Origin: Coriobacteriaceae bacterium
GTDB lineage: Bacteria; Actinomycetota; Coriobacteriia; Coriobacteriales; Eggerthellaceae
Direction: 5' to 3'
DNA: 34,266 nucleotides
Assembly (NCBI GenBank): GCA_004555335.1
Contig: SFII01000003.1
Coordinates: 1-34,266, forward strand
Shown here: positions 22,916-29,327 of the stretch, piece after piece
How positions within the stretch are numbered: the stretch's first letter is position 1
Layout: each line of letters opens with the position of its first letter
Notes under the pieces: generated by a model
Told to the model about the DNA's origin: nothing
Database searches by the model: none
The model's input: the letters and a program-made list of their open reading frames with translations, nothing else
Position numbers and translations under genes: made by a program

Positions 22916-24431
22916 CCGCAGAAACTACGGAAACAACCGCTATTCCGTTTCCAACATCGACAAGTGGCTGAACAGCGCGTCCGCGTCCTGGTATGCCGCA
23001 CAGCACAGCGCCGACGCCCCACCCACGGCCGAGAACTGTTGGAGCAATCACAACCCCTACGACACCGAAGCCGGCTTCCTGGTGAACTTCGAATCCGACT
23101 TCCGGAACGCGATCCTTAATTCCACGATCCGCGTCGCGAAGAACACCGTCACCGACGGCGGCGGTTATGAAGACATCGTTCGACAGGTCTTTTTGCTTTC
23201 GAACACGAACGTCGGCCTTTCCAACGAAAACGGCGTGGCCGAAGGTCCCTTGTGGTCATACTTCAATTCCGCGTCGCGCCGCCAGTGCTACCCCACGGCG
23301 GAAGCCGTCAGCAAGTCCACCTACACCGCTTCTAACCTGTCCGCTTCTCAATATTGGTGGTGGTGGTTAAGAACCCCGTACGCCGGCCACGCGCGCTACG
23401 CGCGCCGTGTCCTCACGGACGGCAGTCTGGGCGGCGACGCCGCGTACATCGGCCGCGACGGCGTCCGGCCGGCTTTGTATTTGGCATCTTCGAATCTGGT
23501 ATCCGATACAACCGACACAGACGGCGCTTATATCCTTCTGTGGAACCAGCCGCCCACAGCCCCGTCTTCCATTACCTACGGCACCCCCCAGGCGGGACAG
23601 AACCTGACCCTGACGACCGGCGGATCGACCGATCCGGAGGGCGACTCCATTTCCTACGTCTGGGAACGGAAGGTGGATTCCGGCGTCTGGACCCAGATCG
23701 GGATCACCACCGCGAAGACGATCCAGGACACGGTCCCGTCCAGCGGAACAACCTACTACGCGCGCGTGAAGGCCGTGGACGCGGTCGGGAATGAAACGGC
23801 GTATTGCACCGGTTCCGGAAAGACCATTTCCTACAACACCCCGCCCGTGATCAGCGGTTCCGACCAGAACGTGGGCGCGAAGACCGATCCCTTTACCTAC
23901 CAGTATAGCGTCACCGACGCCCAGTCCGCCACCCAGACCATGACCGTGACGGAAACCCTGACCAACGGAACGGAAACCATCACCCTTCGCACCTACACGG
24001 CCACGGCCGGCGCCCAGAACACCGCCGACCTGTCTTCCGTCTGGATCAGGCTGATCGCGGGGACCCACGTCCTGAAGGTCACCGCTTCCGACGGCAACGG
24101 CGGAACGGCCGCCCGCAACATCACCTTCAGCCGCACCGTCACCAGGATCGCCGCGGCCCGCGCCTTCAACACCGACGCGAAGGTCACGAAGGTCTTCGTT
24201 TCCCTGTACCCGTCCGACCGTCCGGCCGGTTCCACGCTCCACCTGGAAGTGACGAACAACCCGTTCGACACGAACCCCGTCTGGGAGGACATCACGGAGA
24301 AGGCGAACCGCCTGGTCCACAACTTCACGAACAGCACCGTCGCCAACGGCTACGGCCTGGGCTACCGGTTCTATCTGCTGAAGGGGACGGAGGAAATCGA
24401 GATCACCCAGGCGACGATCCGTTTCGCCTGA
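22725..24431 (+). CDS. DGR target 1: DUF6273-type receptor-binding protein with Ig-like repeats
   Basis: This 568-residue protein has residues 1-272 as a DUF6273-type domain (formylglycine/C-type-lectin-like fold used by many DGR targets): SLSALPVGSVVKSANTKYNG, then NIDKWLNS, NTNVGLSNENGVAEG and SQYWWWWLRTPYAG. VR1 encodes residues 217-249. The variable positions are 219, 222, 224, 225, 228, 230, 236-239, 242, 244 and 245, ending before the invariant DGVRPAL. Residues about 275-475 form fibronectin/cadherin-like repeats (TGGSTDPEGDSISYVWER; YYARVKAVDAVGNE). The C-terminal 100 residues are a beta-rich domain. It is probably displayed at the tail tip and binds the host receptor. GGAGGG precedes the ATG, inside the RT gene. 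Confidence 0.93.
   Translation: MAKSLSALPVGSVVKSANTKYNGQAIRWIVGTQDTSQGRTGLVTERMITLKCFDAKEPSNGNSDRRNYGNNRYSVSNIDKWLNSASASWYAAQHSADAPPTAENCWSNHNPYDTEAGFLVNFESDFRNAILNSTIRVAKNTVTDGGGYEDIVRQVFLLSNTNVGLSNENGVAEGPLWSYFNSASRRQCYPTAEAVSKSTYTASNLSASQYWWWWLRTPYAGHARYARRVLTDGSLGGDAAYIGRDGVRPALYLASSNLVSDTTDTDGAYILLWNQPPTAPSSITYGTPQAGQNLTLTTGGSTDPEGDSISYVWERKVDSGVWTQIGITTAKTIQDTVPSSGTTYYARVKAVDAVGNETAYCTGSGKTISYNTPPVISGSDQNVGAKTDPFTYQYSVTDAQSATQTMTVTETLTNGTETITLRTYTATAGAQNTADLSSVWIRLIAGTHVLKVTASDGNGGTAARNITFSRTVTRIAAARAFNTDAKVTKVFVSLYPSDRPAGSTLHLEVTNNPFDTNPVWEDITEKANRLVHNFTNSTVANGYGLGYRFYLLKGTEEIEITQATIRFA
23373..23472 (+). repeat. DGR variable repeat VR1
   Basis: This 100-base copy of TR 21385-21484 has no gaps. 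It has 20 substitutions and all lie at template A: 10 A-to-G, 6 A-to-C and 4 A-to-T. All 13 Asn codons of the template are changed. Non-A bases, including the final GGCGTCCGGCCGG, are identical. It lies about 1.9 kb from TR in the same orientation. Confidence 0.97.
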
Positions 24432-24449
24432 TGGAAGGAGGGAAGCAAA

Positions 24450-24923
24450 ATGTCTTTCAACTCGCACGACTGCGAAACCGTCAGCATGAAGGAAGCCCAG
24501 GAACAGGAAAAGAACAACCCCGTCACCCAGATCGCGGCGGCGACGTCCATTGCCTTCGTGGTCCTGGCGGAGGGCGGCCAGATCGACGACGTCACCGCCA
24601 CGGAGAACGTCGAGCAGTTCGCCCCCTGGGCCTACCCGATCGCCTACAAAAAGGGCAATATCCGCCGCTACGGTTCCGACCTGTACCGGTGCAACCAGGA
24701 CCACACTTCGCAAGCCGACTGGACCCCCGCGGCCGCCGCGTCCCTGTGGTCGAAGATCGGCGACCCGACGGAGGAATGGCCGGAATGGTCCCAGCCGGTC
24801 GGCGCCCATGACGCCTATGACGCCGGCGCGAAGGTGTCCCATAACGGGAAGCACTGGACGTCCGACGTCGCGTCGAACGTCTGGGAACCTGGCGTCTACG
24901 GTTGGACGGAGGTGACGGCATGA
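24450..24923 (+). CDS. Tail protein with two carbohydrate-binding (CBM5/12-like) modules
   Basis: This 157-residue protein has a short acidic helical N-terminus and two small Trp/Tyr-rich modules. The first (about residues 60-110) contains YKKGNIRRYGSDLYRCNQDH followed by DWTPAAAASLWSKIG. The second (about 115-155) contains YDAGAKVSHNGKHW and WEPGVYGWTEV. This is the chitin-binding-type (ChiC/CBM5-12) pattern. It probably binds cell-wall or capsule sugars and works with the DGR-diversified tip protein upstream. GGAAGGAGG precedes the ATG. Confidence 0.85.
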   Translation: MSFNSHDCETVSMKEAQEQEKNNPVTQIAAATSIAFVVLAEGGQIDDVTATENVEQFAPWAYPIAYKKGNIRRYGSDLYRCNQDHTSQADWTPAAAASLWSKIGDPTEEWPEWSQPVGAHDAYDAGAKVSHNGKHWTSDVASNVWEPGVYGWTEVTA

Positions 24924-25159
24924 CCGAAGGGATCATCATCGCCGTCCTTTCTATGGTCGGCACGTTGGCCGGTGCCTACCTGGCGAACCGGAAAAGTTCA
25001 GCCCTGATCGCCTACCGCCTGGAAAAGCTGGAAGAGAAGGTCGACAAGCATAATTCCGTGATCGAACGGACCTTCAAGCTGGAAGAACAGGCCGCCCTTA
25101 TCGAAGAGCGGATCAAGGTCGCGAACCACCGGATCGAAGACCTTGAAAAGGCGCAGTAA
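24920..25159 (+). CDS. Membrane-anchored coiled-coil protein (XhlA-like)
   Basis: This 79-residue protein starts at the ATGA overlap with the preceding stop. One N-terminal transmembrane segment (GIIIAVLSMVGTLAGAYLA) is followed by a charged coiled coil (LEKLEEKVDKHNSVIERTF; IKVANHRIEDLEKAQ). Such proteins often sit next to holins in Gram-positive phages. A longer in-frame reading from 24902 is less likely because ATG 24920 is better placed. The exact role in lysis is not shown. Confidence 0.75.
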   Translation: MTEGIIIAVLSMVGTLAGAYLANRKSSALIAYRLEKLEEKVDKHNSVIERTFKLEEQAALIEERIKVANHRIEDLEKAQ

Positions 25160-25400
25160 ACCCCGCCGCGAGTTCTCCAAAATCATCGTTTGCACCGTGG
25201 GGGCCGTCACGATCTTCGTGACGGCCTTCACCTGTGTCATGGTGTGGAGGACCAGCAACACGGACGCCCTGGCCTACCTGATACCGGCCATCTTCGGGGA
25301 AGCCGCCACGGCGACCGGATTCTATTACAGCAAGGCAAAAACAGAAAACAGGATCAAGCTTCGCCGGCAGTATGGCGACCTGGTCGACAAGGAGGAATGA
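25143..25400 (+). CDS. Small membrane protein, holin-like
   Basis: This 85-residue protein most likely starts at TTG 25143 and overlaps the preceding gene by 17 bases. A basic start (KRRSKPRRE) is followed by two transmembrane segments (IIVCTVGAVTIFVTAFTCVMVW; AYLIPAIFGEAATATGFYY) and a charged tail. Size, topology and place next to the amidase fit a holin or antiholin. The weak start codon and no clear ribosome binding site make translational coupling likely. Confidence 0.65.
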   Translation: MKRRSKPRREFSKIIVCTVGAVTIFVTAFTCVMVWRTSNTDALAYLIPAIFGEAATATGFYYSKAKTENRIKLRRQYGDLVDKEE

Positions 25401-25404
25401 ACCT

Positions 25405-25869
25405 ATGTTTGAAATCATCATCGGGAACCTGGTCAAGATCGGCTATGCTATGGCGATCTTCCTGTGTGCCTTCCTGGCGAACGTCGTGTTCTCCCTGTGG
25501 TATAACATCAAGATCAACCGTGAACCCTTCAGCCGCGAGAAGCTGGCGACCGGCGGCCTGAAGGCGCTGACGTTCATCGTCGGACTGACCCTTCTGTGTA
25601 TCGCGATCACCACCCTTCCGATCTTCGCGACGGAAGTCGGCTGGACGATCCCTGAAGAGTACGCGGAACTATTCGCCGATCTGATCATCGTCGGCGCGGT
25701 CCTTCTGGTCGCCTGTAAGTACATCAAGGAAGCCTTTACAAAGTTCGTCGCGATCCTAAACACGCCGGCGGACATCGCACCCGAAAAGGAGGGAATCGAC
25801 CATGAGCAACAGCCCGTTAGTGACGTATTCCAGGATCAGCCCGAACCGGACCAGCCCCAGGAATCATAA
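25405..25869 (+). CDS. Membrane protein, candidate holin
   Basis: This 154-residue protein starts at ATG 25405 after AAGGAGG. It has three hydrophobic segments (IGYAMAIFLCAFLANVVFSL; GGLKALTFIVGLTLLCIAIT; LIIVGAVLLVACKYI) and an acidic Gln/Pro-rich tail. It lies just before the amidase and overlaps it by 68 bases, so it is a candidate holin that forms the membrane lesion for lysis. The family name is not certain. Confidence 0.75.
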   Translation: MFEIIIGNLVKIGYAMAIFLCAFLANVVFSLWYNIKINREPFSREKLATGGLKALTFIVGLTLLCIAITTLPIFATEVGWTIPEEYAELFADLIIVGAVLLVACKYIKEAFTKFVAILNTPADIAPEKEGIDHEQQPVSDVFQDQPEPDQPQES

Positions 25870-26569
25870 GATCGACACCATCACGATTCATTGTATTGTC
25901 GGACAATGGACGGCGAAGCAAGGCTGTGACTACTTCGCCACCACCGGCCGCGAGTGTTCCGCGAACTACGTCGTCGGGAAGGACGGTTCGATCGGCCTGT
26001 CCGTGGAGGAACAGGACCGGTCCTGGTGCAGTTCGTCCCGCTCCAACGACCACCGCGCGATCACGATCGAAGTCGCGTCCGACGCGAAGCACCCCTACAA
26101 GGTGACGGACCAGGCCCTGGCCGCCCTGATCGACCTTCTGGTGGATATTTGCCGCCGGAATGGGATCAAGGCCCTTCTGTGGAAGGGCGACAAGTCCCTG
26201 ATCGGCCAGGTGGACAAGCAGAACATGACCGTTCACCGGTGGTTCGCGAACAAGGCCTGTCCTGGTGACTATCTCTATAACCTCCACCCCCAGATCGCGG
26301 CCCAGGTGAACGAACGCCTGGGCGCGGCCGCGCCGGCGGAGCCGGAGAAGAAGCCCAGCCAGACGCCCAGCGGCGCCACCTTCACCCCCTACCTGGTGCG
26401 GATCACGGCGTCCGCCCTGAATATCCGAAAAGGCCCTGGCACGACCTACGCCGTCACCGGCCAGATCAAGGACCGCGGCGTCTATACCATCGTCGAGCAG
26501 AAGGGGAACTGGGGCCGCCTGAAGTCCGGCGCCGGCTGGATCAGTCTGTCCTACACGAAGAAGGTCTGA
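25802..26569 (+). CDS. Endolysin: N-acetylmuramoyl-L-alanine amidase with SH3b domain
   Basis: This 255-residue protein is an Amidase_2 (PGRP-type) enzyme. Zinc ligands are visible as H30 (TITIHCIVG), H145 (NMTVHRWFA) and C153 (KACPGDYLY). FATTGRECSANYVVGKDGSI is the conserved substrate-groove region. A Pro/Ala linker (about 175-195) leads to a C-terminal SH3b cell-wall-binding domain (LNIRKGPGTTYAVTG; GAGWISLSYTKKV). It cleaves the bond between muramic acid and the peptide stem at lysis. AAAAGGAGGG precedes the ATG, which lies inside the upstream membrane gene. Confidence 0.95.
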   Translation: MSNSPLVTYSRISPNRTSPRNHKIDTITIHCIVGQWTAKQGCDYFATTGRECSANYVVGKDGSIGLSVEEQDRSWCSSSRSNDHRAITIEVASDAKHPYKVTDQALAALIDLLVDICRRNGIKALLWKGDKSLIGQVDKQNMTVHRWFANKACPGDYLYNLHPQIAAQVNERLGAAAPAEPEKKPSQTPSGATFTPYLVRITASALNIRKGPGTTYAVTGQIKDRGVYTIVEQKGNWGRLKSGAGWISLSYTKKV

Positions 26570-26571
26570 CT

Positions 26572-27057
26572 ATGGGAATGAAGCTGGACGGTCTGGCGAA
26601 CTTCGGAAAGGCCCTGGTCGCCCTTCAGGCCGACCTTCCGGAGATCATGGACCACCTGGCGGTCGGCGAAGGCCGCTTCGCCCGTGACCAGGCAAGGAAG
26701 ATTTGCACAGAAGAAAACATCATCAATACCGGCGACTATCGCCGGAACTTCAAGAGCAGTTCGAAGGCGATCCGAACCGGAACAGCCTACAAGATCGACG
26801 TCTTCAACAACCTGAACTACGCGAAGCCCCTGGAATATGGCTTCCGCGGCCACTTCGTCCCTGGACATTGGGACGGGAAGTCGTTCGTCTACCAGCCGAA
26901 GGACCCGCAAGGGGGAATGTTCGTCCATTCCCTGATTCCTGGTCACTACACCCTGGAACGGGCCGTCAACGCCACGAAGCGCACCCAGAACGCGCGCCTT
27001 CAGCGCCGCTTCGAACAGGAACTGAAGAAGCGTGGCTACATGAAGTATTTCAAATAG
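26572..27057 (+). CDS. HK97 gp10-like tail/connector protein at an unusual place
   Basis: This 161-residue basic protein matches the HK97 gp10 family: VGEGRFARDQARKICTEENI, NTGDYRRNFKSS, YKIDVFNNLNYAKPLEYGFR, and SLIPGHYTLERAV. Members usually lie between the head-closure and tail-terminator genes and help join head to tail. Here it follows the endolysin by 2 bases and is the last gene of the late operon, just before a strong terminator. The head-tail junction region at 10.4-11.3 kb has no such gene, so this is probably the only copy. Confidence 0.85.
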   Translation: MGMKLDGLANFGKALVALQADLPEIMDHLAVGEGRFARDQARKICTEENIINTGDYRRNFKSSSKAIRTGTAYKIDVFNNLNYAKPLEYGFRGHFVPGHWDGKSFVYQPKDPQGGMFVHSLIPGHYTLERAVNATKRTQNARLQRRFEQELKKRGYMKYFK

Positions 27058-27061
27058 AAAG

Positions 27062-27093
27062 ACGCCCAGGGGACGAACCCCTGGGCGTTTTTT
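27062..27093. terminator. Strong, possibly bidirectional terminator of the late operon
   Basis: An 11-base perfect stem, ACGCCCAGGGG (27062-27072) and CCCCTGGGCGT (27078-27088), closes a 5-base loop and is followed by six T on the + strand. It lies between the convergent gp10-like and reverse-strand genes and would end late transcription. On the other strand it lies just after the stop of the reverse gene, with a few A/T bases. Confidence 0.9.
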
Positions 27094-27098
27094 CGTTT

Positions 27099-27446
27099 TC
27101 AGAACATCGCGAGTTTGATTGCCTTGAACCGTGTGTCGTCCAGTTCCAGAAGGGACCGCTTTCCGTCCTTGAACTGGACCGCCACCACATGGACCCCCTT
27201 CGTCTTCGCGGTGGCGGCCGCCACGACGCCCAGGGGACCCAGAAGCAGAGCGCCAGCGGCACCGCGCGCCACGGCGGAACCCATGCTTTTCTGGGATTCT
27301 TCGTCCACGACTTCGATCTGGTCGATCGTGGAACTGTCCAGCTTCAGATTTTTCATCAGGCCGACGTTCAAAACCGCCTTCCCGCCTTGCATAATGACCG
27401 CTTTGTGTTTGTAGTCGCCTTCCAGGACCCAGTTCTTCGCACCCAT
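27099..27446 (-). CDS. Reverse-strand moron protein with PH-like and Gly/Ala-rich segments
   Basis: This 115-residue protein is the only supported gene on the - strand. Residues 1-50 look like a small beta domain (WVLEGDYKHKAVIMQGGKAV, LDSSTIDQIEVVDEE). Residues about 56-80 are Gly/Ala-rich and hydrophobic (GAAGALLLGPLGVVAAATA), a possible membrane hairpin. The last 30 residues continue the beta domain (VVAVQFKDGKRSLLELDD). Proteins with this layout occur in many Firmicutes phages, with no known function. GGGAGG precedes the ATG on its strand, and a good divergent promoter is present. It is likely expressed in the lysogen; a superinfection or host-modifying role is only a guess. Confidence 0.8.
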   Translation of the reverse strand: MGAKNWVLEGDYKHKAVIMQGGKAVLNVGLMKNLKLDSSTIDQIEVVDEESQKSMGSAVARGAAGALLLGPLGVVAAATAKTKGVHVVAVQFKDGKRSLLELDDTRFKAIKLAMF

Positions 27447-27478
27447 GCCAGAACCTCCCTTTGATATTTACCCCGAAG

Positions 27479-27548
27479 TTATGGGATATTACCATAAGAA
27501 TATCGGAATCTTATGCTAAAGTCAATTAGAATATGGGATATTACCATA
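27479..27548. promoter_or_regulatory. Divergent promoters with two operator-like inverted repeats
   Basis: Two copies of one inverted repeat are present: TTATGG-N7-CCATAA at 27479-27497 and TATGG-N7-CCATA at 27532-27548, with the same spacer GATATTA. On the - strand TTGACT (27525-27520) and TATTCT (27502-27497) are 17 bases apart and drive the reverse gene. On the + strand TTACCA (27489-27494) and TATGCT (27512-27517) are 17 bases apart and drive the XRE gene. The operators overlap or border both promoters, which suggests control by the XRE protein. Confidence 0.65.
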
Positions 27549-27563
27549 ACGGGAGGATCAGGC

Positions 27564-27809
27564 GTGAAGAAGTTCGACTACAACGGCCGGAAGAATATCT
27601 GTGGAAATCGCGTCCGTTGCCTTCGGACGGCGCGGCGATGGTCCCAGGAGGCCCTTGCCGCCAAAATGCAGACCCAGGGCGTGATCATGGAACAGGACGT
27701 CGTCAGCAAGATCGAATCCGGCGACCGCCTGGTCACGGACTACGAAGTCCGCGCCTTTGCGGCGGTCTTCGGCGTTGCCTTTGAAAACCTGATCGAAGAC
27801 GAAGAATGA
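27564..27809 (+). CDS. XRE-family HTH regulator
   Basis: This 81-residue protein starts at GTG 27564, 8 bases after GGGAGG; longer in-frame readings start inside the operator region. It contains a Cro/CI-like helix-turn-helix: NRVRCLRTARRWSQEALAAK, then MEQDVVSKIESGDR and VRAFAAVFGVAFENLIED. It has no dimerisation or peptidase domain. It lies divergent from the reverse-strand gene with two matching operator-like repeats between them and probably controls both. Whether it is the lysogeny repressor cannot be told from sequence alone. Confidence 0.88.
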   Translation: MKKFDYNGRKNICGNRVRCLRTARRWSQEALAAKMQTQGVIMEQDVVSKIESGDRLVTDYEVRAFAAVFGVAFENLIEDEE

Positions 27810-27810
27810 C

Positions 27811-27845
27811 CGGCCTTCCGGACCAGAACCGGAGGGCCGTTTTTT
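27811..27845 (+). terminator. Rho-independent terminator after the XRE gene
   Basis: CGGCCTTCCGG (27811-27821) and CCGGAGGGCCG (27829-27839) form an 11-base stem with one wobble pair around a 7-base loop, followed by six T. It separates the XRE gene from the strong promoter at 27850. Confidence 0.88.
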
Positions 27846-27849
27846 CTGC

Positions 27850-27878
27850 TTGACAACATACTACCGGTAGTATATAAT
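27850..27878 (+). promoter_or_regulatory. Consensus promoter with palindromic operator in the spacer
   Basis: TTGACA (27850-27855), exactly 17 bases, then TATAAT (27873-27878): a perfect sigma-A consensus pair. The spacer holds the 16-base perfect palindrome ATACTACCGGTAGTAT (27858-27873). It drives the ribbon-helix-helix gene and is well placed for repression by that protein. Confidence 0.9.
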
Positions 27879-27904
27879 AAGCACCAGAAGGAAGGTGATT
27901 CACA

Positions 27905-28087
27905 ATGTCAAAGGCGCAGACAGCCGCAAACAAACGCTATAACCTGAAGGCGTATGATAGAATCGAAATCACGGTCCCGAAGGGAAACAGGGAGATCATC
28001 GCCCAGGCCGCGGCGGCGTCCGGAATGAGCGTGAACGCCTTTATCAAGGAAGCGATCGAAGCACAGATCGCAAAGCAGAGCGCGTGA
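27905..28087 (+). CDS. Ribbon-helix-helix DNA-binding protein
   Basis: This 60-residue protein has the Arc/CopG-type pattern: a beta strand (DRIEITVPKG) followed by two helices (REIIAQAAAASGM; VNAFIKEAIEAQIAKQ). Such proteins bind short palindromes as dimers and often autoregulate. The consensus promoter upstream contains a perfect palindrome. AGAAGGAAGGTG precedes the ATG. It could be a phage repressor or an antitoxin-like protein, but no toxin gene follows; a terminator and the transposase do. Confidence 0.88.
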   Translation: MSKAQTAANKRYNLKAYDRIEITVPKGNREIIAQAAAASGMSVNAFIKEAIEAQIAKQSA

Positions 28088-28092
28088 ACGCG

Positions 28093-28122
28093 AAGGCCCT
28101 GTCCGAAAGGACGGGGCCTTTT
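28093..28122 (+). terminator. Terminator between the ribbon-helix-helix and transposase genes
   Basis: AAGGCCCTGTCC (28093-28104) and GGACGGGGCCTT (28109-28120) form a 12-base stem with one wobble pair and a GAAA tetraloop, followed by a short T-rich tail (TTTTATTCT). Read-through would be the main way to express the transposase from the upstream promoter. Confidence 0.75.
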
Positions 28123-28147
28123 ATTCTACCGAACGGAGGAAAACACC

Positions 28148-29194
28148 ATGAAGCGTCGCAGATTCAAGCAGTTGACCAGGACGGACCGCCTGAACATCGA
28201 AAAGTATATGCGCCAGGGCATGACGAAACAGGCCATCGCCGACGCCCTGGGCGTCAGCCTTCGGACGGTCTATTATGAACTGAAGCGGGGCCAGTATGTC
28301 CACACTAATTCAGACCTGACGGAGGAAATCCGTTATAGCTGTGACGTCGCCGAAGCGGTCAAGAAGTACAACGGCACGAATAAAGGCCCCCAGTTAAAGA
28401 TCGGCAACGATCACGAACTGGCGGCCTATATTGAACAGCGGATCGCCGGCGACGGATATTCGCCGGCGGCGGTCCTGGGTGAAATCCAGGTCCAGGGCCT
28501 GAAGTTCAAAACGTCGATCTGTAAGTCGACCCTGTATTCCTATATCCGGAAGGGTGTCTTCCTGTCGCTTGAAATGCGCGACCTTCCCCGTCACGGCAAG
28601 AAGAAGCGCGGCTACACCCGCACCCACAAGAAGGGCGCCAGAGCGTCCGCCGGAACCAGCATTGAACACCGGCCGGAGGAAGTGAACGCCAGGACGACCG
28701 TCGGTCATTGGGAAATGGACTCCGTCCTGGGAAAGAAGAAGACGAAGCCGGCCCTTCTGGTCCTGTCTGAACGACTGTCCAGGAAGGAACTGATCATCAA
28801 GGTCCAGGATCACACCGCCGCCAGCGTAGTTCGCGCCCTGGACCGCCTGGAACGGAAGATGGGATCGCCGGCCTTCCGTGCCACCTTCAAGTCGATAACC
28901 GTCGACAATGGTTCCGAGTTTGCCGACGTCGACGGCATGGAACGAAGCTGTCGCCGGAATGGGCCGCGGACGAAGGTCTACTACTGCCACCCCTATTCTT
29001 CCTGGGAACGCGGGACCAACGAAAACACGAACGGCCTGATCCGCCGCTGGTTCCCGAAGGGGACGGACTTCAGCAAAGTCAGCGTCCAGGAAATCCAGAA
29101 GGTCGAAGACTGGCTGAACGCCTATCCCCGCGAAATCCTGGGCTTCCTATCTGCTGACGCGGTCTTCTCCACCGCCTTCGCGGCCTGTGTCTGA
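28148..29194 (+). CDS. IS30-family transposase
   Basis: This 348-residue protein is full length for the family. The N-terminal HTH_38-type domain (residues 8-48) reads LTRTDRLNIEKYMRQGM then AIADALGVSLRTVYYELKRG. The DDE catalytic core is intact: D191 (GHWEMDSVLG), D253 (TVDNGSEFAD) and E292 (RGTNENTNGLIRR). Base composition matches the surrounding phage genes, and no obvious pair of terminal inverted repeats or target duplication is seen around it. It may be a domesticated or phage-borne mobility enzyme and not a recent IS insertion. No tyrosine or serine integrase was found in the window. CGGAGGAAAAC precedes the ATG. Confidence 0.93.
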   Translation: MKRRRFKQLTRTDRLNIEKYMRQGMTKQAIADALGVSLRTVYYELKRGQYVHTNSDLTEEIRYSCDVAEAVKKYNGTNKGPQLKIGNDHELAAYIEQRIAGDGYSPAAVLGEIQVQGLKFKTSICKSTLYSYIRKGVFLSLEMRDLPRHGKKKRGYTRTHKKGARASAGTSIEHRPEEVNARTTVGHWEMDSVLGKKKTKPALLVLSERLSRKELIIKVQDHTAASVVRALDRLERKMGSPAFRATFKSITVDNGSEFADVDGMERSCRRNGPRTKVYYCHPYSSWERGTNENTNGLIRRWFPKGTDFSKVSVQEIQKVEDWLNAYPREILGFLSADAVFSTAFAACV

Positions 29195-29223
29195 AACTTT
29201 TTTATCTTTTTTGCAAAAATATG

Positions 29224-29252
29224 TTGACTTTTGCGCAGCCCCCGTGTATAGT
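29224..29252 (+). promoter_or_regulatory. Promoter of the early module
   Basis: TTGACT (29224-29229), a 17-base spacer, then TATAGT (29247-29252). It lies in an A/T-rich 133-base intergenic gap (29195-29327), in contrast to the G/C-rich genes, and points toward the HTH and replication genes. It is probably the main early promoter. Confidence 0.75.
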
Positions 29253-29297
29253 GTAATTGCATTAAGTCGACAGGCTTTTTGCAGTTACACTTTTTTT
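29251..29297 (+). terminator. Terminator-like inverted repeat at the early promoter
   Basis: GTGTAATTGCA (29251-29261) and TGCAGTTACAC (29280-29290) pair over 11 positions with one G-U, followed by seven T. It could end transposase transcripts. The left arm overlaps the -10 box, so a transcript from the promoter at 29224 would lack most of it. It may instead be an operator or a mobile-element end. Confidence 0.45.
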
Positions 29298-29327
29298 ATT
29301 TTCTCCCAGAGAAAGGACGGTGAAAAC

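Noticed and set aside
23485..23514. Hairpin downstream of VR1 (GTATC-C-GATAC) as the DGR target-recognition cruciform
   Set aside because: The stem is only 5 bases with a 1-base loop and no matching structure was found after VR2.
27905..28087. RHH protein as the antitoxin of a toxin-antitoxin pair
   Set aside because: No toxin gene follows or precedes it; a terminator and the transposase come next, so a plain repressor is simpler.
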